A stretch of DNA of 64,000 nucleotides from the NCBI GenBank assembly GCA_000349905.1, contig KB722741.1:833392-897391 (forward strand). Direction: 5' to 3'. Source of the DNA: Volvariella volvacea V23. Taxonomy: Eukaryota > Basidiomycota > Agaricomycetes > Agaricales > Pluteaceae. The position numbers were made by a program, and so were the translations under genes. The notes beneath the pieces were generated by a model. That model had not been told where the DNA came from. It saw only the letters and a program-made list of their open reading frames with translations, and searched no databases. Shown one piece after another: positions 33,821-45,220 of this stretch (positions are counted from its first letter, which is position 1; each line of letters begins with the position of its first letter).

Positions 33821-35692
33821 CTAAATGTGAGGAATAAAGTTGGTCCATATCACGGCTTGGTACGTAGAAGGTGGTAAGTCACGAAGTGAGCTAATAGCAA
33901 GACCAAGTAGAATGAGACGTGCAAGGATGTAGATAATTGTACCGACATATCGCATTACCTTGATGAAAAACGTGAACAACCCGTTTTCAAACCAGAGGAC
34001 CCACTTGTTATACCAATAATCTTCACCTTTCTTCTCCGCCCCTGATCGCTTCCCTATCCATCGATATAGATAGTGCGATGAGAAAGAAAAGAAGAGCGCT
34101 ACCGGAATAGCAGTAATAATTATAGCTGAGGTCTCCCACATCACCTTCTCCACCTGCGTCGGAAAGTGAAACAGTGGTGCCCAAGTTACGCAATGGATTC
34201 CCCCAAACGCAATACCAATGCCAGCTGACATTAGAAGCATGATCCTCCAATCCTCCCTCTCGATCTCTGACACGTAGAACCGTTCAACATTCTCCATGTA
34301 ATAATACTTCACCTTGTTGTTTGGTAGTTCCATTCTAGTCTCCCGTGTCGGAAACTCCTTGACGGATATTGGTGCTGACTCTTCGGTCCCAATCATATCG
34401 AGAAGGGGCTTTCGTAGATGGTAAAGTAGTTGGCAAAGGATGGGACGATCATCTTTTGGCGCACTGCTCGCTGGATTACGCTTCCACCCGAGTAATTCTT
34501 CGGGCTGAAGAGTCTACACTTAGCGGCTGTCTAATTGGCTAAACTTACCACTTACCTCTATGGATCCGGCCTCATCTTGTGATTTTGCGAAGGAGAACCA
34601 ATCCCAGACTTTCCTACGATTCTTTTTTCTCCTGTCAGAGCGCATCTCCTCAAAGTCTGGCCCCGATATCCGGCTTCCGTCTGGATCGACATAAATGGGA
34701 AGACGGACGTGAAGAGGCTTATTGCGCCACATGAACCATGTCAATGCATTCAAAGCGGCGAATGCGAGCGTAGTAAGCTCCGGTATGGAGACATTGAGAC
34801 CTTGAGCAAAGCGGGCGCAACACTGTACGACGAACCACCACGTCTGTCCCACAGTGACGACCTTAGCGATCAAATCGCCCTTACTCCGATCCTTTATTTC
34901 TTGCTCCGAAACTTCAAGCCTGATAAAGGCATTTCGCAACTGATCCAGCGTGAGGATCCTGTATGTCTGTGAGCTTTCTCTGACCATGAAACCGCCCATC
35001 TGTAAGAAGAATGAGTGTGTCATGGACCATTCCTCATATTTGTTGGCGTCTAAAAGTCGTGTATTAATGCTGAGCATCGGTAATTCACTGGATACATACT
35101 TTGGATCTTGCCCGGGTTTGTAGGCAAATGCTCAGCACCTGATTCCACTAACATAGCATCTGTTCCCTCATTCCGCGAGTGCTCATTGTGCCCTGTTTCT
35201 GGGATAGACGGAGTTACTGAACTCCTATTGTTGAAACTCACTCCTGTGTAATGGTTAGCCAATATAAATGGCATAGCACTTAGCTATACCTGAATCCCTC
35301 TGCGACCCGATCAAATTGTTTTGTGCCCCTTGAAATTCATTGTCGAATTTTTGCTTGATCTTGTAGGCCGCCCTTCGCTGTCGCATAGCCCATAATATCA
35401 TAACTTCCGGAGCGATAAATGCATAGAACGCGAGAAGACATTGTTCCCCTATAACTTCCATGGCATGAGCACTAGGATTGGGTATATTGGGGTGCACAGC
35501 AAAGTAGGTGCAAGCAGCCGTAGTCGCGAGACAGCTCCAAATAATGCCTGGCACGTCTCTTTGGCGTGTGCTGCCATTATCAATCGTGGGAGCTCGGGGA
35601 AGCAAGATGCTGACGGGGGGTGATAATGCTGCCGGAGCAGCCCTTACAACGAGTGCGAGCGACAAGATAAGCAGGAAGATGCAGAAGGACAT
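33821..35692 (-). CDS. Multi-pass membrane protein, family copy 2
   Basis: Read from the ATG at 35692 (signal peptide SFCIFLLILSLALVVRAAPA) in four exons, with introns near 35240-35285, 35045-35094 and 34500-34550, all GT-AG. Shared blocks: IIWSCLATTAACTYFAVHPN, CLLAFYAFIAPEVMILWAMR, MTHSFFLQMGGFMV, WWFVVQCCARFAQGLNVS, FMWRNKPLHVRLPIYVD, KYYYMENVERFYVSE, YILARLILLGLAISSLRDLP and FIPHI. It is tail-to-tail with copy 1, only about 240 bp apart, so the pair looks like an inverted duplication. No stop or frameshift is seen, which argues for a working gene. An alternative GTG start upstream (MGD) is unlikely. Confidence 0.85.
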
Positions 35693-35741
35693 GTCACCCA
35701 CTGATGAGATCGATGAGGCCTGGGATTTGGGGCAGAAAGCT

Positions 35742-35749
35742 GTCTTATA
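35742..35749 (-). promoter_or_regulatory. TATA box of membrane-family copy 2
   Basis: TATAAGAC on the minus strand, about 50 bp before the ATG. The same octamer precedes copies 3 and 4 at similar distances. Confidence 0.5.
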
Positions 35750-35759
35750 TCAGGGCAAT

Positions 35760-37896
35760 GAAGGGTTCGGTCGTAGTCAGCGCAAAGGAGTGCAGATACA
35801 CACCAGCAATTACAGCACACGCAGATACCTTCTGATAGCGAAGACCGAGGTATTTTCAACTGATTACACGATCGCCGCAGGCCTATGATGACGCGAAAAT
35901 AAGGACCTCGTATCATAGTCTTGGTAAGTTCCCGATAGTTGCATGGGTGTTCGAGGACCCCTGTCATTCCAACCAAATGAGTGATCCAAAAATGGTCAAT
36001 TTTTGGAGTCTGTCCGGACTGGCAATCAGTCCTCGGTGCTCTGCATCGGCTAAATTTCGATTTTTGGTGGAGGTAAACGCTGGCCCTAGACTCCCTCCAC
36101 CTTTGGTCGCATGTCCGGACATCACCACTCATTGGGATCCGGCCCTCCCGACCCCAGATCCCTATCGTGTCCGTTTTGGCGTCCGGCCGCTAGGCTGGAA
36201 AAGTGGGTTTGGGAAAAGTCATTTGGCTGAAATGCCAGGGGTCCTGCTGTTGGGCGCCTGATTTCGTATCTTCCATCAAATTTTCGGGACAAATAACGTT
36301 CCAGCATCCACGCAGTATGCACGAGGTGATCACGACATCTTAAGAGCTGCCAATTATTGCCATAAATGTGTGACTTGCGGTATGCATCAACTACTTGCAT
36401 TCGACTATGATAGCACTTAAAGGGTGTCGGAAGGAAGGCACAGGAATGTGTTAGCCCCGTTGAGAGTGACAGCCAACTCGTACATACCAGGGACAGCAAC
36501 GACATATCCACAAATGGAGGTTGTTGATCATTCAACACATCAATCGCACCTGATTACAGTGACAGGCATCTCAATTCTCCTGCGACTGTCTTCGGGAGAA
36601 GTGTAGGAACTACACTACCCTATCGGAACATATCATGTACCACTCACATTTCCGCCACACAAACGCTGGTACTAGAACCTTAATTAGCTGGACATCCCTG
36701 TGTCTTTAGAAATTTAGCTGCATTATCCTGGTGTCTTGATAAGTACGTATACCCCGTTATGTGCTGTATATGCTCCAACAGCAACCCGGATATGGAATAT
36801 AGACATCGGAGTACCAGAGACGAAAACTACCTTGCTATTGTATTTCGAAGATTCGTAAGAACAGCATGTATGAATGCAGCTCAGGTTTGCAGTAATGGAG
36901 GGTTCTCGACTCACGGGAAAGTGTTGAAGGCAGTCGATGCAATGAAGTTTTACACCCTTTCACGTTTTCATATAGCGAGCATCATCTGAACATTTGCCTC
37001 ATGTTAACAAACTTCACATTATGCTTGATTTAGACGATTGACACCCACCTAATATACCTCGCTCCACAATCTAAGGCTGTCTGTGGGATAGAAGCAAATA
37101 TCTTCATTTAATTTGTCGTAAGCTTGAATGGGATATGTATAGCACTCGTGATTGGAAGCATAGAGGCTGTCGCTTTCGCAGAAGCAGTAGTCACTGCGCC
37201 AGCTCTTCTACTGATGTCTTGGCATGACTATTAGTGCCAGTGCTGCCCAAGTCGTTCCCATGTTGATATTATCCAAGGCCCTTGTTACAGTGGTCAAATG
37301 TACTGGGCAGTCAACGAGGTAGAAAATAGTCCAAAAGACGTCTTTCTTAGTGTAATGAAGAAAAAACCCGTACCCAGAATGCAATACAAGCAATTCTCGA
37401 ACTGTCGATCACCGATCTGAGAAGTTTCGGATGAGTCCGTGCTTGCCGGGTCAACGTAAAAGGAATAGGCAGCAGAGGAAGATTGTAGTTTGACGTGCTC
37501 GTCTTGGCCTTCGTCGTGGGCAGTGGGAAGCCGAAGAATTACCCGCTTGAGAAATAGCTACAGAGAGCCTCCATCCTGTTCCGCCATTCTTCTAGTGAGT
37601 CGTATCAGGGCACACTTTGCAGTAATTTGCAGTCGCGTCTCACCCCTACAAAAAGGGACATAATGGCTAGGTTTATTGATCTCCACGCTGGCGCAGGACG
37701 GTAGCGGGTAGGTGTATGCCTATAACCCGCATACTAGATCTATGGAAGTCAACCATGAATGATAACGTACTTTCTGACGAGTGCATATGAATTGAGAACT
37801 TGTTGCATGTCCAGTCTTCGAAGTAACCCATATAACCCATTAAATATTCCAATCAAATACCCATCCAAAAATCGCTGAGTACCTAGCAAGATACCG
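35760..37896. other. Long intergenic stretch, no gene seen
   Basis: No supported gene. A GC-richer island at about 36015-36215 contains several TCCGGAC/GTCCGG motifs and could be a repeat remnant. An ORF at 37208-37393 (minus) has hydrophobic character but no family motif. Confidence 0.35.
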
Positions 37897-39890
37897 CTAT
37901 TCAAATTCAACGTCAAAGGTGTGTCCCCGATCAGGAGGGTCGCCACGCGGCCAGGTCAATTGCCCAGGAGGGTTTTCCGGGTTTATCTCCCTCCTCCAAT
38001 CAAGATTATACGTCACGTACCTTATCTTTTCTAGGTACAGGAACTGGATTTGAATGTCAAGTGAGCTAACCCAGGCAATGCTGAGTGAAAAAACGACACG
38101 TACAGCATCTGAATGAATAATCAATATTCTCCCTACGACAAAGCGCAATCACAAATATCAGCACAGCCCTTCCCTTGTGCTCAATATCCAATTGCTCCAG
38201 TAATACATTTACCGTTTTCCTCCCTTCTCCCTTCTTCCAATTTGTTGATTTCTCGATGAAAGGGAGAAATTCGTCGAGTTTATATACGCCAACGTGCGTA
38301 ACGACGAACCTCTTGAGGGGGTCCTTCACCTCGGGGACGTATTTAGTGTCGAATGCGATGATGTGAGTTGACCTCAGCTGATATCCCGATGAAGACTGAG
38401 GGCATAAGCAGGAACTTCGCAGGGAAGCAAATCAGCCTTAAGATTCCATGTGGTCCAGTCCTTCAGGCATTTAGCTCTCTTTGGGTTTGTACTCTTTATT
38501 CTTGCGATCGTCTCTTTATCTCTAACTCCCTTTTTGTGTATGGGGGGTGTAGGGGTGTTAACTAAATCTCAAGACTGCGACAAACGTAGGAGTAGACTTA
38601 CTTGCATGTTGGCCTACCATTTAATAGGATGCTTCGTCAGACGTCTGAAGTCTAAGATGTCAAATTCGGCAAATTTACTTATGGGTTTTCCATCCCCTCT
38701 TCTGGCATTCTTTGGAACTTGACCCCGGGGGATATGCCAACGTGATGACGTGATACCGACGGAATACTTACCAATAGCATACTAACTCACACCCTCCACA
38801 TCGAAAGAGTATTATATCAGGTTCACGAGCATCACCACCTGAACAATATCTTCGCGCAGCTATGAGTTTAGAGACACGGTTAGTCGACTGGAACCATTTC
38901 TCATGGGCTAATCTCTCCACGACGGGATGAGTATCCACCTCAGACTTGAAGAACACAGACCCGAGGTGCTCAATGTAATCTGGGTTCTTCTTCACAACTT
39001 CGACAGCCCAGTTAATATGACTAATGACAGAGAGAATGAATGACATATCAACCGAAGGACAGACACTCACTCTTCACGAGCCTCCTCTTCAACTTGCAAC
39101 TTGTCCAGGACCAGCGCAAGGTTGCAACGCACAGTAAATAGCAACTTTGCACCCTTCTTGTGAAATGGAGAGTTGGGAAAGTCCATTCCCTCGAAGCTCT
39201 TCTCCATTGCGATTTTGGCTTCTTCCAATTCAATGTATAGCAGAGCTTCGCCGTAATCGGAGAACAGAGTGCTAAGTGAAGATTATTTAGTTGCTAAGCG
39301 GTGGGACAGCGGATACCTACGGCTTGTGGTGCCAAAGCTGATATTCAGGAGCGCCACTCTCAAACGCCTCAGCCTCGTTGTCGATCAATTCTGCAAAGTA
39401 AGGTGCTGCGACCTCTGGTTGGTGGTTATGCCAGTTCCTAGAGCAGGTCTTCATTGCACAGGCGCAGAGCTCTACTTGTCTACTCACATATAATGTGATC
39501 CTAGTTTATGTTTTAATTCTCGGCACTATGTAGAATTGGTGCGTGTCCACAAACTCACAACGGAAGCATAAACTGTGCATACTAGTTCAGATAGCTTGTC
39601 CTCCATATTCTCTGTTTGCGATTCAAGGTCAATAGCATAGTCAGAAATGGTGCGGATAATTTATTCTGGGTGTTCTTTCGCTACGACGAGTAGCATCTGC
39701 AGTGCGAATATGACGAAATCGAGTAGTTCATCCGATACTTGCGAATGTCTCTCATCAGCAACTCGCATACACAAGGAAGTCACTGCGTACCGTCATAAAT
39801 AGAAACGGAATATGCGTGTTTAAATAGCGTTGGTAAATTGGCCTTGACTTCGAGCGGGGTTTAGGATAAAAAAGCATCCACTGAATTCGC
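37897..39890 (-). pseudogene. Decayed MYND zinc-finger gene (copy 4)
   Basis: Family segments in order on the minus strand: LFKHAYSVSIYD (compare LFTFAYMAHVND of the intact gene), VSDELLDFVIFALQMLL, HINWAVEVVKKNPDYIE, the finger YCSGGDAREPDIILFRCGGC / CYC|SKECQKRGWKTHK, RFVVTHVGVYKLDEFL, and the tail DPPDRGHTFDVEFE. A TAA at 39661-39663 interrupts the second region (KEHPE*), and another stop lies upstream in the same frame near 39855. The second Cys of the finger is Gly (CSGG in place of CINC). The first exon is missing or unrecognisable. These lesions together indicate a pseudogene. Confidence 0.7.
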
Positions 39891-40386
39891 ATTCACGACT
39901 GCCCAAATCCAGGTTGCAATAGGGCGGTTAGAGGTTGTGAGTTGTCCTGCTAATAATGAAGTGCCTACAAGCCTTGATCTCTTGATCTACCTCTTCCGAG
40001 TACCTGGAAAGAATCGGAGGCCCAGTAATCGAGAGGCTGCTAAAGTGCGCTTCGTCCATCATATATGCATACCTGATTGCCGCTGTAAGCCTGCCCTAAA
40101 TCATTACATAAGCAACGCCCTAGCCGCGATCCCCGCTCATCCAAGTCTTCGCGCTCGGCGACGCTGCAGTGTGATGCCCTACACCTCCTCGTCGCGGGCA
40201 AGTGGTTGTAGCATCCTTCTAATATGAAGCGTAATGTCACCAGCAGAACGGCAAACATGGCATCAGGTCAAACGGGTCCGGAAAAACAATGCGTTGACTC
40301 ACACTTGATATAGGTACGTCCACTCCACTGTTGAGTTCTGTTGTTCCTCATCGTGCGAGCAGACCAAGAAGAGTTCTCGGGACGAA

Positions 40387-42782
40387 ATGACTTCAACGTC
40401 TTCCATGATCACTGCGACCTCCCAGCAGACTCGGTTCTCGCACAATATCACCGACACGGAATCCAAAGACCTTGATCTCCCAACTCTCAACCTACTTATT
40501 GGAAAGCGAGAGATCCTAATCGACGCTCACCTCCAACTTATGTATGGTGTCCACTACCTCCTTGTCGGGCGAAACGGAGTCGGGAAATCGACCCTGTTGC
40601 GCGCTTTTGCAGAGAGAATCGTACCAGGTATACCCCTGAACCTGAGGATACTCTACTTGGCCCAAACTCTTGGAGAGGGAGATAAAGTTGAGGATTCAAA
40701 GGGCGGAGAGCTCTTGCCTGTAGACTATGTTGTGCGCACCGACCTGGTTCGAGAGCGGGCTTTACGGGAATCCAAAGGTGCGATATCTCCACGATCTATA
40801 TAACCCATCCTCACGACCATGCTGTCCCCAGCTCTGAGAAACGCTCTAGAGCGCTCTGATGATCCCGCTGCCGCACCGCGGTTACTGAGGAAGCTTAAGT
40901 TCGAACGGCGACTGGCTAACCTGGAGGAAGCTAAGAAGACGGCCGCTTTGCGGAGTCGTGCTCGGGGGCTGAAGGCAAGGAAGGAGCTGAAGGAGCTTGA
41001 GACCGAGATTGAGGGAACGACGACTAGGTGCGTTAAATCCGGACTCAGACTGGTTTGAGGCTAATCGAGAGTCAGATTAACGCTCGGAGAAGGTGAGGCC
41101 ATTAGCAGCGCAGATATTGCTGCCGAGACGGACGAAGCTATTGCTGTTCTGGCTGGGTTGGACGCAGCACTGGAAGCTGTATGTTCGTTTCCACTTTTCC
41201 TTGCGTAGACTGACCAGTTTAGATGTCAGCATCAACCGCCGATGTTCGTGCAGAGTCCATTCTTCGCGGACTGGGCTTCACAGATCAACTTTTGAAACAG
41301 AAGATCTCTACACTGTCAAGTGGTTGGCATATGCGATGCAACCTCGCATCGGTCCTATTTAGACCGTGCGACATCATGCTCCTTGACGAGCCTACGAACT
41401 TTCTTGATATCGCTGCAGTGGTCTGGCTCGAGTCATTTCTGCAGACCTTACCCACCACCGTCGTATTGGTCTCTCATGACCGCGAGTTCGTGGATGCCAT
41501 CGCAGATGAATCTATCATCTTGCGCGACCAGAAGCTCGAGAAATACCACGGAAATTTGACGTCTTATTATACCACGCGGGGAGAGCAGCAACGTCGCTTG
41601 ACTCGTATGAAGGGTATGTTCATTCCGATTTACAATGCTGTGCATCTAATGCACCCTCCAGAGGCTCAGACACGGCAAGAAGTTCACATGAAGAAGACCA
41701 TCGCTGGTAACATCAGAGCAGCCAAAACATCCGGCGACGACAAAAAACTCAAGCAAGCCGCATCTCGTCAGAAAAAGCTCAACGAACGAATGGGAATGGA
41801 AGTAGGCATCCGCGGTGGACGCTTCAAGCTCAACCGCGATTTCCCCGTCTATCACTTGACGAACCGTGCGGAGATTGAAATACCGCAGGATGACCCGCTT
41901 GTGAGGCTGCAGTTGTTCAAGACACCGGCGCCAGAGTTGAAGCCGGCGGGTGTGTTGGTTGGGTTGGATAATATGACGTATACGTACCCCGGACCAAAGG
42001 CGGTGTTGAAGGGGATTAGTTTGGCTATTCACCCTGGGACTAGAGTTGGAATTATTGGGCTGAATGGCGCTGGCAAGTCGACATTGGTAGAATGTATCGT
42101 TGGCGAGTCGAGCGGTTGAGTTATGGCAGGATCTATCACGCAACACTCAAAGGCCCGAGTTGCGTATTATTCTCAAAGTGCTGTGGAAGAGTTGGAGGAG
42201 CTCGGGAAGAAGGAGTCAGAGTTGACGGCTCTGGGTCTATTGGCGAGAGATTATGCCAATGATGGAGTGAAGATGGAGGATCATGAGATGCGTGGAGTGT
42301 TGGGTTCTTTGGGGTTGCAAGGCCGTATCGTTTCGGATATGCCGTTTACGCTTCTTTCTGGAGGACAAAAGGTGCGATAACTTTGATTCCTGAACTGCCT
42401 TTCTGAGTCTGATATATGCGTTATCCAGGTGCGATTGGCGCTTGGCAGGTTATTCCGCCACGGGGCACCGCATTTACTCGTGCTTGACGAAGCGACTACC
42501 CACCTCGACGCTGATAGCGTCATGGTTCTGGCGCGAGAGCTGAATGCTTACGATGGTGCATTGGTTGTAATCAGCCACGATCGATTCTTTATTCGTACAG
42601 TGATAGAGGGGGAGAGGCCCGAGGAATTGATTCCACAAGATGGCGACGAAGAAGGTGAGGTGGATGACTATTGGGATGAACAGAAGAAGGGCGACGTGTT
42701 TTGGTTGGATCAAAGTGAATTGATATTGTTGGAGGATGGAATTAAGAAGTATGAAGAGGAAGTTCTGAGAAAGAACTTTTGA
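40387..42782 (+). CDS. ABC-F family ATPase, with an in-frame TGA
   Basis: Exons 40387-40777, 40832-41027, 41076-41178, 41223-41613, 41662-42371 and 42429-42782. There are two nucleotide-binding domains and no membrane segments, the ABC-F plan (yeast Arb1/Gcn20 type; ribosome-associated translation or biogenesis factors). Domain 1: Walker A GRNGVGKST, signature LSSGW, Walker B IMLLDEPTNFLD, then LVSHDREF. Linker: Lys/Arg-rich QKKLNERMGMEVGIRGGRFK. Domain 2: GLNGAGKST, LSGGQKVRLALGRLF, LLVLDEATTHLD, VISHDRFF. Domain 2 has EA for EP in the Walker B extension. A TGA at 42117-42119 lies in frame just after GESSG; four codons later the family sequence resumes (GSITQHSKARVAYYSQ) in the same frame. 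Without the TGA the product is about 714 aa. A 15-nt GT...AG segment spans the stop, far below usual intron size. Nonsense mutation, sequence error or unusual processing are all open. Confidence 0.8.
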
Positions 42783-42868
42783 TGGTTGTGTACTGGAGTT
42801 TGTATTACCAACCAGGGCAAAAAGGATCTAAAAGCCAAAATCTGAGACCATCGCTGTTAAGACTGAAC

Positions 42869-42980
42869 ACAAGCCACCGCCCTTCCTTTCGACATTCTCG
42901 AGCAAGTTCTGATCAAGTGCCTTCCAAAGTACCCCGAACCAAATCTCGAACAAGCGCCCTTGTCTTCACCCCATTTCCAC
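42869..42980 (+). pseudogene. F-box fragment
   Basis: The + strand reads ALPFDILEQVLIKCLPKYPE, then NLEQAPLSS. This aligns with the start of the next gene (LLPPEVLEQVFCYCLPPYPG...KHAPF). The reading soon loses the family pattern, so only the first F-box helix pair remains. Confidence 0.5.
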
Positions 42981-43180
42981 TGCGTGGAGATATATCACTG
43001 CAACGTTGTATGAGTTTATTGGTTTATTGTAAAAGACCAAAGTTGGATGTTTGGTTCAGTTGCCCGTTATCAATTCGTCATCACTGCAGCTTGTCATCGC
43101 ATCTGTACACCTTGAGCTGTGAGGCATTTTGCAACAATGCACGGTGCGTACTCCTCTCTTGTTGCATCGCCCATTTCTTT

Positions 43181-44608
43181 ATGATGTTAACTTCAGAACT
43201 TTTACCACCGGAGGTCCTTGAACAAGTCTTTTGCTATTGCCTTCCACCATACCCGGGTTCATCATCCAAACACGCACCATTTTTTCTCTTGCAGGTTTGC
43301 TCCAAATGGCGAGCTCTTGCTATATCATTTGCACCGCTTTGGGAACATTTTCATGTTGACATTGCCCTTCATGCCGACGATTTTCACTTCTTGGCCTCAC
43401 AGATTCAGAAAGCGCAACGAAATGCATCTCTCTGGCTTACATATGCTCGGCTCTCTCGACCTATTACACTATCTATAAACTTCGTGCAGAGAGGTGTTTT
43501 TTTCTGGTGGGAGGAAGGTACTATTGTTGAAGCTGAAGCGATCCTCAGTAAGTTTTGGGATGACATTCTACCACGCATGCCAGCTATTCGAGATGTGGTT
43601 ATTTGGGGAGATCCTGAGTTGGACCTGGGGCTGATCTCAAGTATGCGCAACGCGAACAAACTTTGTGATCTCGAGGAATTGAATATCCCAGATTATCCCA
43701 AATTCGTTTCAAACGAAAGCTTGATTGGCGCCAAGAGTTTACGTTCGCTAAAGCTTAGCGCCTGTACTCGGTCATATTATTCAAGCATTTCCTCGCGCAA
43801 CAACACGCTAATGCCATGGGCCCAGTTAACGTGCCTCGACCTACGTGATTTGCCCACGACACTGTGCAGCTTGCTTATGATTATGTCTTTCTGCAAGAAT
43901 TTGGAATTATCCAACTTATTCATCAGCGACCGATATCAAGCCAACAATCCTGCTCTAGAACACAGGTCTGTACTATCCTTCACCCTAAGATGATGGCATG
44001 GCCCACTTATTGTGCTCATTGTAGGTGGATTGAATTAGCAAGGCTACAAGTTTTGGAGTTTTCCATCTCCCTCGACACTTCTCTTTCTTACTGCGAGGAG
44101 GGGTTTACAGAGCTGGCCATGCCGTCACTGTCTTCTTTATCCATTTCCTGTCCAAACAATGGTCTAAATGATTGGTTTCCTAACTCACATCTCGCCTCAT
44201 ACCTTCCACAACTCCAATCTTTAGAATTGTCCGGCACTCTTCCTAGCGACGTATCTGCCAACATCCTACTTCAGGGACTCAACGTGTATTTCAACAATGC
44301 CGAGAAAGACTTCGATTTCGGCAGCCTTTTTCAATTCATCACCGAGAGACGCGAAAGCAGAGACCGTGGATATCTTGCCAAATTTGGAGTGCTTATCTCT
44401 CCATGTGGATGCAAATTTCAACTTGCTGTCTCACTCTGAGCCCCTGCTTAGGTTCATTTCGTTAAGACCCCCATTCCAACCATTAAGGATCGCGCTGGTA
44501 GCGGGTATATCGGAGGACGAAGCCGCAACCTTATCTCAGAGGGTATACGAGACACGTCGTGTACGATTTGGCTTTGAGATGATCCCTTCTCTAGATTTCG
44601 TAAGTTAA
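43181..44608 (+). pseudogene. F-box protein gene, frameshifted near the 3' end
   Basis: Starts MMLTSELLPPEVLEQVFCYC, followed by the core PFFLLQVCSKWRALAISFAPLWEH, typical of basidiomycete F-box proteins. Exon 1 runs to about 43964; an intron (GTCTGT...TTGTAG, about 43965-44024) leads into WIELARLQVLEFSISLD. Leucine-rich segments follow (LPQLQSLELSGTL). Near 44340 the reading that matches the sister gene at 45.2-46.6 kb moves to another frame: DFDFGSLFQFI, then AETVDILPNLECLSLHVD to a stop at 44606-44608. In the first frame the protein would end at 44439. A working truncated protein is possible, so the call as pseudogene is moderate. F-box proteins recruit targets to SCF ligases. Confidence 0.55.
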
Positions 44609-44670
44609 CTATGTGCCGCTCTACATTCTGAGCTTTTCAAGTGGCTCACCGTTATCGTCCAGTGGTCATT

Positions 44671-45134
44671 CTAATGTCCGTGTATTATCACACCAAAGTC
44701 GGCACTGGATTCCAGTTTTGAAAATATTTCGTATAGTGCTGGAATGAGCCACTTAGTAATTTCACTGCCTTTGTAGGCCGAATGCTGTAGAATGGTGTTG
44801 AGTCGGGCTTCATCACTCCCGGGGATGTGGCTGCAGGCCATGAGGATAACGTGTGTACTGCTTGCTCCACTACTTCTGCCGGTATTGTGATCGGTTATAG
44901 ACTTACTGGGATGTCTTTCGTGGAATCCCTTGCGGTACAGCATAATGTCGACGGTCCTTGATCGAGTTGATCCCTAGATATCTCATTCGTGAGAAACATC
45001 ACTGTGCCTGGCGATTGATGGGACAGCAAGCCCAATCTGTCCGCTCTCTTGGCTACAGCAAAGTGCCCTCGGATTTGGTCAGGACACGAGTACGCAAGCA
45101 GATAGAGTAAGTGCTCTGTGGACGCAGTTTTCAT
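44671..45134 (-). other. Two overlapping minus-strand ORFs of unknown origin
   Basis: Readings MKTASTEHLLYLLAYSCPDQ and ASSTHVILMACSHIPGSDEA sit in different frames and overlap at 44895-44943. 'STHVILMAC' recalls the region before the active-site segment of fungal caspase-like proteins, but no catalytic motif is visible. Probably a remnant. Confidence 0.2.
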
Positions 45135-45220
45135 CAGCTTACGACTCTGTCAGCGAGAATTAATTCACGGTGAGTTTTTTTAACTAGATTCTGCCGCACA
45201 AAACTCCGAGCGAGCAAAGC

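Noticed and set aside
37208..37393. Hydrophobic minus-strand ORF, possible fragment of a 7-TM type protein
   Set aside because: Too short, with no adjacent exons and no diagnostic residues.
42105..42125. A 15-nt intron in the ABC-F gene
   Set aside because: Not annotated as an intron because it is far below the size of every other intron in the window (45 nt or more); kept only as one explanation of the in-frame TGA.
42779..43180. Upstream extension of the F-box ORF from 42779
   Set aside because: The extension starts where the ABC-F gene stops and shows no similarity to F-box proteins in its own frame; the F-box frame starts naturally at the ATG at 43181.
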